Source of the DNA: Acanthochromis polyacanthus
Taxonomy: Eukaryota > Chordata > Actinopteri > Pomacentridae
Reading direction: 5' to 3'
Assembly (NCBI RefSeq): GCF_021347895.1
Contig: NC_067113.1
Span: 47,407,474-47,471,473, forward strand
Length of the DNA stretch: 64,000 nucleotides
Each line of letters starts with the position of its first letter. Position 1 is the first letter of the stretch. The translations under genes were made by a program, and so were the position numbers. The notes beneath the pieces were generated by a model that had not been told where the DNA came from, made no database searches, and saw nothing but the letters and a program-made list of their open reading frames with translations. Below, in pieces: positions 25,560-37,545 of the stretch.

Positions 25560-26300
25560 CACCTTGAGGTTTGATTCTGCAGAAATCTTAGTCTCACTTT
25601 GCATAAAAAGCGTTGACAAACACACCTCCGAATATGGCCGCTGCCCTCCGTCTGGACGGCGACACCAGCTCCTTGACGATCTGAAGGACCTGCATGCTCA
25701 CAGCGAGGCGGCGGCAGTCGGAGGTGCCACGGGGCAGTGGCAGCCCATTCTGCCGCCCCCGACAACAACCTCATCCCTCCTGGGCTCCACCTTGGCACTC
25801 ATCTCCTCAATCCATATCCTGGGTGAAACACAAAAAGCCTCTCTGGGGCGTCAAGACATGCCGACAAACTCCACTCCTCAGATACTCATAAAACAGCCGA
25901 ATCCGAAGAAGCCGCCTCAACTGCTGGCAGCTGCTGAAAGTAGACGCTCGGAGACTCTCTGCAAACTGGACGTGTTCATCTCGCTGTCAAACACTCTCCT
26001 GCTGTTGCAGAGAAAGGGCAGCGGTAAGGTTTCTCTTTTTCCCCACACCTGCCGGCTGCTGTACATCAATAGACGACCAACTCTGATCCGCCTCCCCCAC
26101 CGCCTTCGTCGCCGCTCCTCTCCTCACATCCTTTAAATTCAAATTAATGAGCGCCTCCACTCACCCAGCATCTCCCTCCCTCTCTCCTCATTGTGTCACT
26201 CGCTCTCTCTCTCACCCTCCCTCCTTTCCCATCATTATCTTGAGCACATTTACCGTGAAGCTGTGAGCTGAATGTAAAAAAGGGGAACAAACGCGATGGA
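25560..26300. other. GC- and CpG-richer island-like segment
   Basis: Richer in G+C and CpG than its AT-rich surroundings, with ctccctc-type pyrimidine runs at 26170-26235. It overlaps the candidate exon at 25698-25818. The 190-codon plus frame at 25564-26136 is probably a by-product of composition: it has no recognised domain and covers the better-supported minus exon. The segment could be exon plus 3' UTR, or regulatory DNA. Confidence 0.3.
25698..25818 (-). CDS. Candidate terminal coding exon (minus strand), unrecognised
   Basis: On the minus strand a pyrimidine-rich tract and cacccag acceptor (AG at 25820-25819) precede a segment that is open for 118 nt and ends with TGA at 25700-25698. 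Only one of three phases is open, the one needing two bases from the previous exon. The exon at 56280-56386 ends with exactly two bases (GA), so the join makes GAG (Glu) and continues IWIEEMSAKVEP. The 39 residues finish in an alanine-rich tail. A GTGAGC near the stop could instead be a donor, with the exon continuing elsewhere. I recognise no domain. Confidence is limited because a phase match has about a one-in-three chance. Confidence 0.3.
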
Positions 26301-26639
26301 AAAGAGATGATTTGCAGCATCGGTGACGCCCTCCCACATCTTCAAACTGCCTTTATTCTGTTATCTGTCCACCAAGTTGACAATACCATTCAGACAATGT
26401 TGTGCGAGGATGTTCCCACCATTCACTTCGCTTTGTAAAGCCCTAAATAATTTACTCTTGGAACTGGCAACTGCAAAAAATGACACAAAACAATTTCCAT
26501 TAACTACAAATGGCGTTATTGACGGATGGTGGGGTAGGAGTCAAAGATTCCAGAAGTTAAACCAGTCGGCAGCCAATGGCTAAAAATTACAAAGACACAG
26601 AGGAAACAAACAAAACATCAAATCAGTCAAGTCGGTTGC

Positions 26640-26890
26640 ATGTTTGCTACATCAAAACTTAGCTAAAAAGATGTTTCCATCTCACATTAGGCATGTTAAC
26701 TCCAAAAAACACAGAAAAATTGAGTGGAAAAACAGAAAATTTCTGTTTTGAATTAAAACTAAATTCAAGTTAAGCTAACTCAATCAATTGTCTTTAAAAA
26801 ACACATTTCTGACACACCATAAAGTCTGTATTTCATGTTCCCTCCCCTCCCTATTTAACGGTGGAGCAATGAATAATAATTCTAAAAGAA
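26640..26890 (+). repeat. Family B fragment
   Basis: It shares the words 'taaaactaaattcaagtta', 'gtctgtatttcatgttccct' and 'ggtggagcaatgaataat' with the 20.9-23.6 kb array. Diverged and partial. Confidence 0.45.
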
Positions 26891-28639
26891 AAATGACGAA
26901 ATGATGTTAATTCAGTTGAAAAATGTGCAAAATTTCACACTACAGAAACCTGTCTATAATATTATACTCAGTTATTTCAATAAAAGGGACAGAAAAAGAC
27001 AAAAAAGTTCAAACATTAGCATTTTTCTCATCTCCATGCAACTGACCAATTAGATTTTTGCACATAGAGGTCCTCATCTACCTAAGGTGGCCGATTCTGA
27101 CACTCTTCAAACATCCACTGAACCATTCTGATGAAGAAACTTTACAGTTCTGAGTCAGTTTGGAAAGTTTCCACAGCTCATATCTGTCTGTGGGGTTCCT
27201 CAAGGATTCATCGTAGAGCTTCGTACATTTTAAAATGTATGCCACCCTGTCTGCTCCAAATTAAGTTCCTTTACAACTAAACCAGATTCTTGTTTATTTC
27301 TGTTTTGAGAAAAATGCATTCTCTCACTAAAAGGCAAAATTATTGTATAGTGTGAAAGAAAAAGCTGCAAAGTTGGCATGAAGGTGTAGAAACGGAGGAT
27401 GGACTGAAGGTTCGGTTTAGGAAAGTATTATAGTTTGAGCTAAAATACGAGTCTTTCACAACTTAAACATGCATAAACATGCTTTCAAGGTTACACAGAA
27501 GTCTCTTAAACAAGGTCAACAATCTGCCAGTGTAGTGAAATGATCCATCTACTATACAAATCAACTTGTTTTTAGCCATTTTTTTTCATGATTTTGTACA
27601 ACGTTATGACCCGAATATCTAAATTATCGTAAGCTGCAGATCACTAAGCTGAGATCAAGCAGATATTTAAACGTTCTATGGTTCTGTTGCTTCCAACAAA
27701 TCAAACCCCATTCTGCTGTCAGAAATAAACATTCTAGTCCTCTGTTTGTTCATCATTCTGTCTTAAAGAAAGCCATTTTCCTGTAGTATCTTCCGTGTTT
27801 TTCACCAAGATACTGATAATCATTCTTTTCTAATGGGTTTTTAAAAAAAAAAAAAAAATTGACACAGAATTATTTTTTCCCCCATCACTGTTGCATTTCT
27901 AATCACTTGTTCCCAAAAATCTGGACTCTTGCTGCTTAATAATAGAAAAATGGCTGATAAGATGCCCTCGGACTCCCAACCTTTTGTGATATTAGATTAA
28001 ATCCAGCATATGATGAAAATGCTCTCTAACTCTCCATCTCTGTTGTGCATCTTTCCTCTCACTAGTTTTGTTTTTTTCTTTTCCTTCCGGCTTCTGTCCA
28101 TTACTGCTTCTCTAATCAGTCCACATATTGGACCTCCTCCCTGTTCCTCCCTCTAACTGCATCATCTCCCTATAATAAGTCCATTTATACCCATGATGTA
28201 ATTTATTTGTCTCCACCAGGCTTTGTTGATGTTGACATTTCACTTAAACTGAGCTCCAGCTGGTGTCGCCGAGTTCAGACACGATACCGCTTTGTTAAAC
28301 AACATATGTATTCAACATAAAACCGATCCGCGCTTCACCGACTGTAAATGGGAAGTTAATAAGACCAAAATGACTCCAATCAGCACGAATATGAGAGTAA
28401 TTGTGACATTTAGAGCTCTGATTTAAATGCTAATTCTGTCGCTTTTCCACCCCAGAAGTTAGAAACAATTGACTGCTTTTTTTTTTTTAGTTATTTCTAC
28501 AAATGCTTGCACTAGAAACTGAACTCAATGAGATTGAAGCAGAATAATATCCTGGAGCAAATGTTTAGCATTCACAGATTTTTGTTTAAAGGAAAAATGA
28601 AAGTAAAATGTGCAATCATTCACAATGAACACAAAGAAG
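26891..28639. other. Non-coding stretch, no gene seen
   Basis: AT-rich with a 15-bp-class poly-A run near 27842-27857. No splice-bounded frame or shared repeat found. Confidence 0.45.
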
Positions 28640-29045
28640 TAAATAAAGGAAGAGATAAGAAAGATGAAGTCAAGTAGAGCTCCAACAATTAATCAATTAG
28701 ATGTCAAGTATTAAATTAATTTTGCGTAATTTCCAGGGGGAAAAAAAGGTCAAAATTTGCTGATTTCAGCTTCTTAAAAGTCATTATTTTCAGTTTCTCC
28801 CCCTGAATATCATTGGGTTATTGAGAACAGATATTTGAAGATGCTTTTTTGTTGTTTGTTTTGTTGCTTTTTTTGAAGTGTGATTTAGGATTATACTTGG
28901 TTAATTCTCCTGACAGAAAAGGACCATTAAAAAGTTGAAAATCCAACAAGTATTTCCATTTTTGCAGTTACTCTGATGAATGGTATAATTTTGCTAGTTT
29001 TTTTTTTTTTTTAATTAACATCTTTCAACCTCACAGGTGTTTTTT
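28640..29045 (+). repeat. Family A 3' module
   Basis: It contains 'ttggttaattctcctgac', 'aaaaggaccattaaaaagtt', 'tgaaaatccaac' and 'gatgaatggtataattttgc'. The same order occurs at 31010-31150, 6150-6250 and 48830-48930. Confidence 0.55.
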
Positions 29046-30190
29046 GGGGGTTAAGGTGATCATTTGTCTTTGTTGAATGTAATTGTTCATGCCATCATAA
29101 AAATCAGCAGGTCCAACCTACACAAGAACAACTAATAACAAAAATGAGCAATTCTTGGAAAAATTGTGAAAAAGTGTGATTGCAGTGCTTGCAGTTACTG
29201 GAGATTATACAGCTTAGTAAAAACTTCATGCTGCTTTTGTAAACACTCGAGAAAATAATCAACAGAATAATTCATAATGTAAATAATTCCAGTATTTGGA
29301 AAATGCAGCAAGTGAAAAGCAAAAATCTAACATTTCATCCATAAAAATATATTTATGTAAAAGAGAAAAAAATACATAGAATAAAAATACACTATTTTTA
29401 TTAAATGAAAACAAAGAAATAATTTGGAAAAAAATGCAGCAGCCATTTTATCCACTGAAAAATAAATGAATTCCCAGCAGCCCCAGCAGTGAGTAATGAT
29501 CTCTTACATCTACGAGACCCAACAGTGACCTTGAGCGGCGACACGCCACAAACCTTCAAGGTACATGAACACAGCACGACATTAGCGCCACAGACACCAT
29601 CAGATCACACACACATGCATGGACACACCAACACACTGCACCACCCAAGGACAGATCAGCCTGCAGAGAATCAGCCACTAGCTTCATTTTTTACTCTAAT
29701 GGAGTCACTATAAAACACTCCTTTCCTGCCTCACAAACGGCCTCTTTTCCCGTCGCTCTGCTCTAATGACACACATGCAGCGACGCCATGAACATGCCAC
29801 GTCCTTGCGAGGAAGTGCATTTGTTAGCATTCGTCAATCCTCAGAAAGTCCAATTACTGCTTGGCTGGACCGACTCTGCGGCTGCTGTTGCTATGCCTCA
29901 CTCAGACCCACCGTTGCTAAGGCTGTGACCCGCTACACGAGGTGAAAGTTTGGCTTTTTACTAACACAGGAGTGACCAACCTTTCAGCGGCTGCACCCAC
30001 TCGAAGCAAATTATCCTCAGAGCTCAGTTTTCAGACACTGAAGCAGCCAGAGTTTGTCGTTTTCTGTGTAAAGTTATGCACAGCCTGCAGCTAACTTTAC
30101 TGCAGGTGGTTGAACTGCAACAGAGCGATGTGTGGCATCGCTGGCCTGGCGCCATCATTTGTAGCTGCTTAAAACCAACTTGAGTCTTTT
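29046..30190. other. Non-repetitive stretch, no supported gene
   Basis: The part at 29480-29960 is higher-complexity. A 74-codon plus frame at 29489-29713 lacks splice sites and motifs. Confidence 0.4.
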
Positions 30191-30515
30191 CTTTAACTGT
30201 TTTTGTCACATTTGTCATGTTTCTAAATCTCAGCTGTTATTTTGGTTGAGCATAATCATGATAAATTGAATTTCAAAGATGATTTTTATGATTTAAAATA
30301 CTTAAAAACTGTTTTCTTCATCAAAATACCCAGTTTGGAATCTAAGTAAACTATTTTAAACTGTCTTTATCACATTTGTCATGCTTCTAAATCTCAGCTG
30401 TTATTTTGGTGGAGCATAATCTTGATAAATTGAATTTCATTGGTGATTTATTGATTTAAAACATTTAAAAAGTTATTTTCTCGTTCAAAATACCAAATTT
30501 GTAATTTAATTACTA
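30190..30515. repeat. Tandem duplication, ~163-bp unit
   Basis: Units start at about 30198 and 30361. Both contain cacatttgtcatg, taaatctcagctgttatttt, 'gagcataatc' and 'tgataaattgaatttca'. Divergence is low by eye, so this duplication is younger than most others here. Confidence 0.8.
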
Positions 30516-30539
30516 ATAACTACTACGACTGGAAGGAAA

Positions 30540-31180
30540 ATTAACTCCAACAATTATTTTTGCAGTTTTACAAAGCTATAATGCCATAAATCCTGAAAAA
30601 ATTTGAATTTCTTTGATTATTTGTTCAACAAAAAGTGAAACAACTGAAAGAAGGTGCTCAAAAATGGTACCAATACTGGAAATAAATGGTATCTACAAAT
30701 ACCATTGATAGTGTAGTAGTTATTTTCGCACAAAATTTACCAGCTAGGCATTTTTTTTACACAACTCTGCACAGATGTTTGACCATGCAAAATGTATCTT
30801 CTAACATTTTGCTGACAGCGCAGTTCATCCAAAAAGTCCCTGAATTTTGTGTCATGGCTGTTGGTTGCAGCCGAGTCCATCATGGCTTTTTGGTTGCACT
30901 GAAGAATATTCCATGAAGTTACTGCAAACACTTTATTTTTGGGAGAATTTTTAAGTGAGACATGTACAACAAAGCAACTTTGAGGAAATGTTGTCATTTT
31001 GAGGTTAAATTTGGTTAATTTTCCTGATGGAACAACACATCACACATGAGTAGTTCAAGGGGCACTGGCAGGTTGAAAATGTGTAATTTTTTTCTGTTTT
31101 CATAATCTTTTGGTTCCAATAAATGGTGTAATTTTGCAGATTTTTAAAATATAACACATTTCTAGCCCGTCAGTGGGTTT
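30540..31180 (+). repeat. Family A dispersed repeat, long copy
   Basis: The order is a 'tttgaatttctttgattatt' block, 'cagatgtttgaccatgcaaa', a reversed 'gttggttgcagccgagtcc' block, 'gacatgtacaacaaagcaac', 'tttggttaattttcctgatg', 'gagtagttcaagg' and 'ataaatggtgtaattttgca'. The short open frames here on both strands lie wholly within the repeat. Confidence 0.65.
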
Positions 31181-32069
31181 TGTGGTTCAGAAGGTTAATA
31201 GCGTCTGTTCTGTGCAGTTGTCAACACTTCCTTAATGGATGAACAAGAGCTCTCATAATTACTCGTTTCTCCTGTTGCCGCCGTCACACTAGATAAAGAG
31301 AAACTTATTTTGCAGTTAAAAGCTTGTCTAAACTTTTACAAGTCTCTGCAAAATACAGAGAATATTAAATAAGATTCAGGGAAAGGCTCTGCAGTGGAAT
31401 GCAGCGGTATAAAATTAACCTTACACAAGAAGGATATTGCGCTTTCTGTGAGGCTCTATTAAATTCCAGCAGTGTGTCCGATGTTGCAGCGCCGCACGGC
31501 CAGATTTGGAATTACCTCCAACCTTATATTCCCCTTTCAAGCCTTTTACAAGAAAGAGCCATCGGCGGGAATCAATATGTAATCTTTGAGAAAATTTCCA
31601 GCGGCTTCACTTTCTGCATTTCAAGCGGGAGCTGTACATGTGAGGCAGAAAAGGTAGAAGCACCTGCAGAGATATGGATCGAGCTGCCGTGTTTGAGGAT
31701 ATCGATGCCGCCTCCTTCAAACAGCACCCACAGGTCCGGTCGTACAGGGACCGGATCAATAGGCCTCCGTGAGCGTCGCCTTAACACCCACTTGATTAAG
31801 AAGGAAGAGATGTAAGGGTGGCGCTGATGCATCGCCTCTGTAATCTACAGCGCAGATAAGAGCTTCTTCACTCAAACGACGCCGGGATTGGCTCGTCAAT
31901 CTCAGGACGCCGGAGAGAAAAGGTTGAAAAACCAAGAGCAACAACTTTGGAGAGCAGTGACGGTTTGGAAGTTTTAGGGCAATACAGAAACTAATATGGG
32001 TCATGTTTTGTAGCAACTTTAACCATTTGAACCCCAAAACCCATTACAAGGTTTGAATATTTCTATACA
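31181..32069. other. High-complexity stretch, possible conserved non-coding DNA
   Basis: From about 31380 to 31930 the base mix and word complexity differ from the AT-rich flanks. A 138-codon plus frame (31399-31815) and overlapping minus frames are open, but none has splice signals or a domain I know. An enhancer-like conserved element is one possibility and is not demonstrated. Confidence 0.25.
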
Positions 32070-32380
32070 AAAAAAAGACAAAATTCCACCACTTGTCAAA
32101 GCCAGAAACATGTAAAAATACAAAACTTTTGAACAATTCTTCACCTAAACACATGTTCTATCAGCAAACTGAAATCATCACAACTAATATATTTTACATG
32201 TGGCGTTTAAAAATTTGCCAAAAATAAATTGCTTGCACCAGACAGATTCTGTAAAAATCAAAAAATTCTGTGATCCGCACTGCAATCATGAAGCAATTTA
32301 TGTCTCAGATGTGTCCAACAGTCAGGTAGCAAAAATTTAAACAACTTTTAGGCTGAACTGCAGGCAGTGTATAAAACAAA
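32070..32380 (+). repeat. Family A fragment (c module)
   Basis: Contains 'gcaatcatgaagca', 'ccaacagtcaggtagcaaaa' and 'ggctgaactgcaggcagtg', matching the unit repeated at 33.9-34.6 and 37.8-38.2 kb. Confidence 0.5.
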
Positions 32381-33839
32381 CAAAAAAAAAACCTAGATGA
32401 GAGACGAGTATGGAAACAAATTCAAAATGTAAATAATTAAATATCTACAGTAGGTAGAGTTGCCTTTTTTAAAAATATCTGTGGACACCTGGAAAAATAT
32501 GTACAAGCCAATTTTCAGTTTCTATAAACTAAATAATTAAAAATAAAATAAAATTCTGTTTAAGTTTCCTTCTGCCCCTAATAGAACCAGAATCCGGTCA
32601 ATCTACAATGATTTTTTTTTTATTTTGCAGAGCCTAATGATGAAAATTTACATTAATTGTGCTTTAGCAAGAGTGAGATTTGCAATGTTTAGGGCACCAG
32701 TAGCTGAAGGAAAATTCAATTTTGCACATTATTTCCAAGCTAATTTAGTACATTTTTTAAAATCGCAAGATGAAAACAGGCTTGTTTCCAATAACTGCTT
32801 CAGAGTCAACACTGTCATCAGAAGGTGATGCTAGTTGTTAAGTTAGCTGTAAAAAGTGTAGAAAAAGCCACAAACAACCTCAAAGAACATGCAACAAACA
32901 AAACTTTGCCAATCTAGAAGATAAAATTTTAAAAAACGTCAGGAAAGTTGTTGTTATTCTGTCATATCAGCGGATATCGGCCAGTTTTCAAAAAAAAAAG
33001 CATTAACATTAAGATTAATGCTAAGCATTAAGATTAAAAAAAAAGCAGAAAAGTTAAATATTCACTGTCGGAAAAGTGTAGAAAAATGTCTCATTGTGCA
33101 CATTTACTCGTCTACCTCAAGCGAGCGTCGAAACTTTTTTGTAAAACTGGGTCTGTTTGTCAAATGCTGCCCTTTCTGTTAACTGTTTCTAACGCCGTAA
33201 ATCAAAATGTAGCAAAATATGTCACAGAAATCCCATGATGCAGTGATAAAAACAGAATAAACTATCACAACTAGAATATATTTTTCACCAGAAAAAGAGA
33301 CAAAAATAGACTCTTTAAAGTCTGTCACCATTTCTCCGGAAACGTCTTCACTCATCAGAACATGAATGAATGAATGACAGCTTTGATGTTGAGGGAGAAG
33401 TTTCTCAGCTTGATGCCTCTTTTTTGCCTCCTCTTCAGAAACAATGATGCTGCCATGTTTCTGGCCTCCCATCTGATTTGTAAGAAAACTGATTTGTCTC
33501 TGTAACGCTCCTCATCTGCCTCTCTGAGTGTTTCAAGCACCAACAAACCACGTGGACATAACAGTGGCGTGAACACTCTCACCCCTGTTGTCCTAATGGC
33601 AGCGTTCTGTTGGAGCGGTGATTGAATTAAGCTGGGCGCTGATCGAACTTAAACTTAGCGAACAGACAAACTGAGAGCTGCGGGTGTTCGGCTAACAAGC
33701 TAAAAGCTACGTTTGCTCAACATATGGTGCTTGGCTGGAAACTGAAAACTACTGGGAAAAACTAAGACTCAGCAGCCAAAACAGCATATTTAAACAAACA
33801 TTTAAAGAACACTGGGCTCTGTAACCCCTACATTTTCTG
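32381..33839. other. Non-coding stretch, no supported gene
   Basis: Unique AT-rich sequence. The minus frames at 33179-33582 overlap each other and have no exon boundaries. Confidence 0.4.
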
Positions 33840-34620
33840 CTCGTGTCACATTTTTCCCCACTGTTGGCTCATTTTTCACAGCAAATCTAAGCATAAAAAT
33901 ATGGTATTTCATCAAAATCACTTTATTCTACATGCTGCACTTCAAACCCACCCAAAATAAACAATTTGCAACACCAAGAATCTGTGAAAACCTGAAAATT
34001 TTGCTTTTCTTGGCACAACCAAAAAGCCACAACCAACTCCGCTATGACCAAAAGCACTTCAGCAAAAATTCTGTGACTTTCCTTGAATCTGTGGTTCAGT
34101 CTGAAAAAGCAAAGCAAACCAAGCTTGAATTTGTGATATTGCATCAACATCACTTAATCTACATGTTGCATTTTTTAAAATCACTAAAAATAAACAATTC
34201 GAACTAACAAGAATCTGAAAAAAAGCAAAAATATTCTTTACTTTTCAGCGCAAACATGAAGCCATGAGTGACTCAGTTGCAACCAACTGGGATGTGGCAA
34301 AAATTCAGAGACTTTTCTGCTGAACTGCAGCTTTGCCGTAGTCTTGTAATGTGTTCAGCCTGCAAAAAGCAAAGCAAACTAAGATTGAATTTGTGGTATT
34401 GCATCAAAATCGAGTTATTCTGCATGTTGCATTTAAAAAAATCCACCAAAAAGCAGCAATCTGCGTGAACAAAAATCTGCAAAAAAAAATGTAAAATTCT
34501 GCACTCCTCAAAGCCAAAAGTGACACAGCTGTGACCAACAGTCATGTGACAAAAATTATGGAACTTTTCAGTTGGACTGCAGGCAATGTTGAGAGAGCGG
34601 CGAAGATACAAGTTTGGAAA
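33840..34620 (+). repeat. Family A tandem array, ~250-bp units
   Basis: Three consecutive diverged units. 'catcaaaatcactttattct'-type words start at 33907, 34141 and 34399. 'gtgactcagttgcaaccaac'-type words are near 34032 (degenerate), 34268 and 34518. Each unit ends in a 'gacttttctgctgaactgca' type motif. This array, read backwards, is why the minus strand has a 214-codon open frame at 34273-34917. Confidence 0.7.
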
Positions 34621-35015
34621 ATAATTAGAAAGATTGACAAGAAAAGAAAACATACTTAAGTAGTAAAACAAATGCAGCGCAGCTTGGAAATAGTCAACAG
34701 AGGAGTAAGTTACTAGCAAGTTTTTGGAAGATACATCCTGCATGGTGAAACATCTTCCTAGAATTGATGTGCCAAGTAGAGAGAAAGAAGGTTGCAGAGG
34801 TTGTAAAAATGCAGACAGTAAAATATCCGTAGTATGCATAGTCACCATTTTCCCAGTTCTAACAACTATGGGCACTTGATTCCATATTTTCTTAGCTTTT
34901 CTAGACAAAACAGTCACAGAAGTTCATTTTTTTCTCTGCTTCTAGTCAGAGTTTTTCTGTTTCCATAGAGGTGCAGGACTTTATGTTGCAGTAAAAACTA
35001 AGCCCACAGTGAAAA
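34621..35015 (-). repeat. Family A copy, reverse orientation
   Basis: The reverse complement contains 'ttgctagtaacttact', 'gatgtttcaccatgcagg', 'tcctgcacctctatggaaac' and 'ctgactagaagcagagaa', the landmarks of the other family A copies. It is followed by a ~22-bp poly-A run at 35027-35048. Confidence 0.6.
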
Positions 35016-35048
35016 TGAGACAAGAGCAAAAAAAAAAAAAAAAAAAAA

Positions 35049-36054
35049 CAACAACAAACTGCTCAGACTTTAGAGGGTTAAAGCATCCCATGGGAACTGC
35101 AAGTTCATTATTAAGCATTTCTCTTCCACTGCCACATTAAATATAATGACTAGAGCAGATAACTAGTCTTCTGTCAGGAATTTAAAGTCTGATAAAGCAA
35201 CGTCAGCTACTTTAAAACCCACTTGAGGCTTCGAAACAAGATGACAGACTCTCACTTGTGATATTTTAGCATACTGTGGCTGATGCATTGGCAAATAACT
35301 GCCTACTTACACCTCCAAAAGACATCTAGCAGCATCATCCCACCGGAGACATGTTTCTGTCCACCCGACAAATGCAGCCAAAGAGCCGGAGCGTCACATA
35401 ATGAGGCAAAAAGTCCCAGAAAAACAGAGCATGAACTGTGTGTCAATGACAGAAGAACTCAAACGCTGCTGCACGAGACAATGCAACACTTCAGAGTCTC
35501 TGAAGGCTGGAGTCCAGTTCACAGCAGTTTAAAGCCTGCGGACGGAGGATGGAGGGTCGAGGGGTTGGAGGGGAATCCCCCAGAATGCCTCGCTCCCCTT
35601 CCTCCCTCCTTCCTCTCCGGGCCTGGCATCGGGCCACGGCGAGCGAGGGAATGGGAACGGACGGGAAAGAAAACACGCTGGAACAACACCGCCGCTCTGC
35701 CTCGCGCTTCCTGTTTGCCCTGCCCGTGTCATTTCCTGCTCGGAGCGTGCACATTTTTCTGACCAATCACCATCGTCGTCCTTCACGGCTGCTTTCGATC
35801 TGTTCCATCAAACTTTCCATCTGCACCTGTCCGGCTTTACTCACGTCACTGACTCTGACCTTCATTAAAAGTTTATATCAGATTATTCCAATTAAAACCC
35901 AAAGCACTTTTGGGAAACAAAAAACTGACCTCATGCTTGACGTCGAGTCTCTTTGCAAGGCAAAAACTTAGTAAATTTTGAGGTTTAGGCCGCTCAATAT
36001 CATGATTTAATGCTTTATTTGGCATTTTACCCCTCTGAACACCTGTTTTTGACT
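35049..36054. other. Non-repetitive stretch with a GC-rich core
   Basis: The core at about 35500-35780 is GC-rich, with ctccctcc-type runs. Overlapping frames of 85-159 codons are open on both strands, with no splice sites or recognised domain. No gene called. A regulatory or CpG-rich element is possible. Confidence 0.3.
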
Positions 36055-36237
36055 GCTGCCATGATTTTGCTCACTGCTGGTTCATTTTTCACTGCAAAAT
36101 AAAGTCCTGCACCTCTAATGAAACAGAACAACCATGACTAGAAGCAGAGAGAACTATAAATGTTTTCTGTGCAGAATGACAGTTAAAATGCTGTAAATCA
36201 TGAAAAAGCTACATTTCTTAGATTGCTCATTCTACAA
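36055..36237 (+). repeat. Family A copy
   Basis: Contains 'ttgctcactgctggttcatt', 'aagtcctgcacctctaatga', 'aaccatgactagaagcagag' and 'tgctgtaaatcatgaaaaag'. It closely parallels the start of the copy at 48368. Confidence 0.65.
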
Positions 36238-36420
36238 TAATTCAATTCAATTCAATTTTATTTATATAGCGTCAATTACAGTCAACTCGTCTCAAGACGC
36301 TTTACAGAACCCAAATGCCTGACCCCCAGAGCAAGCCCAAAGGCGACAGTGGCAAGGAAAAACACCCTTTTAACAGGGAAGAAACCTCGAGCAGAACCCG
36401 GCTCTAAAACAGAACAAAAA
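36238..36420 (+). repeat. Common teleost dispersed repeat (tttatttatatagcg type)
   Basis: Starts with ttcaattcaattcaatttta, then tttatatagcg, 'ctcaagacgctttacagaac', 'ggcgacagtggcaaggaaaa' and 'gggaagaaacctcgagcaga'. I recognise this string of motifs as a repeat seen in very many teleost introns. Class not certain. Confidence 0.8.
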
Positions 36421-36569
36421 CCTGGAATCAGAATGCACAACTTTTTTTTTCCAGTGGCCCACAACTTTTACAAAAAATGGGGGAAAAATGATGGTATACA
36501 TATCCTACTATTTACATTTTTACAACTTCTACAAACTAGTCTTTTATTTCTACAACTCTGTATAGCTGT

Positions 36570-36929
36570 GGGCTGCTCAGTGGAGTAGTGGTTAGCACTT
36601 TCGCCTTGCAGCAAGAAGATCCCTGGTTCGAATCCCGGGGTGGGCCTGGGATCTTTCTGCATGGAGTTTGCATGTTCTCCCTGAGCATGCGTGGGTTTTC
36701 TCCGGGTACTCCGGCTTCCTCCCACAGTCCAAAAATATGCTGAGGTTAATTGAGTACTCTAAATTGCCCGTAGGTGTGAATGTGAGTGTGAGTGTTCGTC
36801 TGTGTATGTAGCCCTGTGACAGACTGGCGACCTGTCCAGGGTGTCCCCTGCCTTTGCCCGAGTCAGCTGGGATGGGCTCCGGCTCCCCCCGCGACCCTAG
36901 TGAGGATAAAGCGGTGTATAGAGGATGGA
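36570..36929 (+). repeat. Full-length tRNA-derived SINE with 11-bp target duplication
   Basis: The tRNA-like head has the A-box-like tggagtagtggtta (36581-36594) and a perfect B-box ggttcgaatcc (36625-36635). A conserved body follows (catgttctccctgagcatgc, tccgggtactccggcttcct) and a tail reading ctggcgacctgtccagggtg, ending in gaggatgga. The 11-bp sequence tgtatagctgt flanks it perfectly at 36559-36569 and 36930-36940, so it arrived by target-primed retrotransposition. At 360 bp it looks complete. Confidence 0.92.
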
Positions 36930-36940
36930 TGTATAGCTGT

Positions 36941-37545
36941 CATGAACGGGGGTTGTTGAACCCAGACATTTTCTAAACAAATATTTATTTCACTCAAAAC
37001 AAAGAAAAGCCAAAGCACTGGGGAAATTAACCCAGGCAACCAAAGTCTATTCAGAAATTTACTGATTTAATCAAGACCAAATGGAACTCAAAACTAACTA
37101 AATAATAACAACCAAACTGGCCACTACTTGGGCAAAAACCTAACCTAAAATAAAACACCGTGACTGACAAATCAAGAGTCCAACAGGGGGAGTGGGGCCG
37201 GCAGGCCGGTGCAGAAGCCAGTAGATTGAGGCGACGCACTCTGGGGCTGCCGACGTGAAGCAGGGAACACGGGGCGGCTGTGGGAGCCGAGGCAGGGGTG
37301 GAAGGGAGAGCCCCAGAAACAGGCTGGAGGACAGGACGGAGGTGGCGGGGGCAATCCGGAGCCGTGACAGACCAGAGCAGAGTGTGACTGGTATGGAGCC
37401 GGCAGAGACAGTGATCCTACGGGGAGTGACGGGGTGAGCCAGGCTTTAATTACTGCTGATTAATGATTAGACACAGCTGCGCTTCTTCAGCAGTCCTGTC
37501 TGATCGGCCCGGGCTGTCAGCTGGTCCGAGACACAGCACAGAGAG
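36941..37545. other. GC-rich unclassified insertion-like stretch
   Basis: GC rises sharply from about 37180 to 37440 and falls again at 37450. Phrases such as ttaatgattagacacagctg are familiar from teleost repeats, but I cannot set ends or a class. No gene is supported in its 60-aa frames. Confidence 0.35.

Noticed and set aside
25564..26136. 190-codon plus-strand open frame
   Set aside because: It lies in a GC-rich segment where stops are rarer, shows no domain I know, and runs across a better-supported minus-strand exon with a good acceptor.
31399..31815. 138-codon plus-strand frame
   Set aside because: No domain or splice boundaries. The segment is better described as high-complexity non-coding DNA of unknown role.
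34273..34917. 214-codon minus-strand open frame, the longest in the window
   Set aside because: It falls entirely inside family A repeat units and their reverse copy. The peptide reflects repeat modules, with no protein-like motifs.
36571..36640. tRNA gene
   Set aside because: A and B boxes are present, but the sequence continues as a SINE body and is bounded by a target duplication. The acceptor stem does not pair properly.
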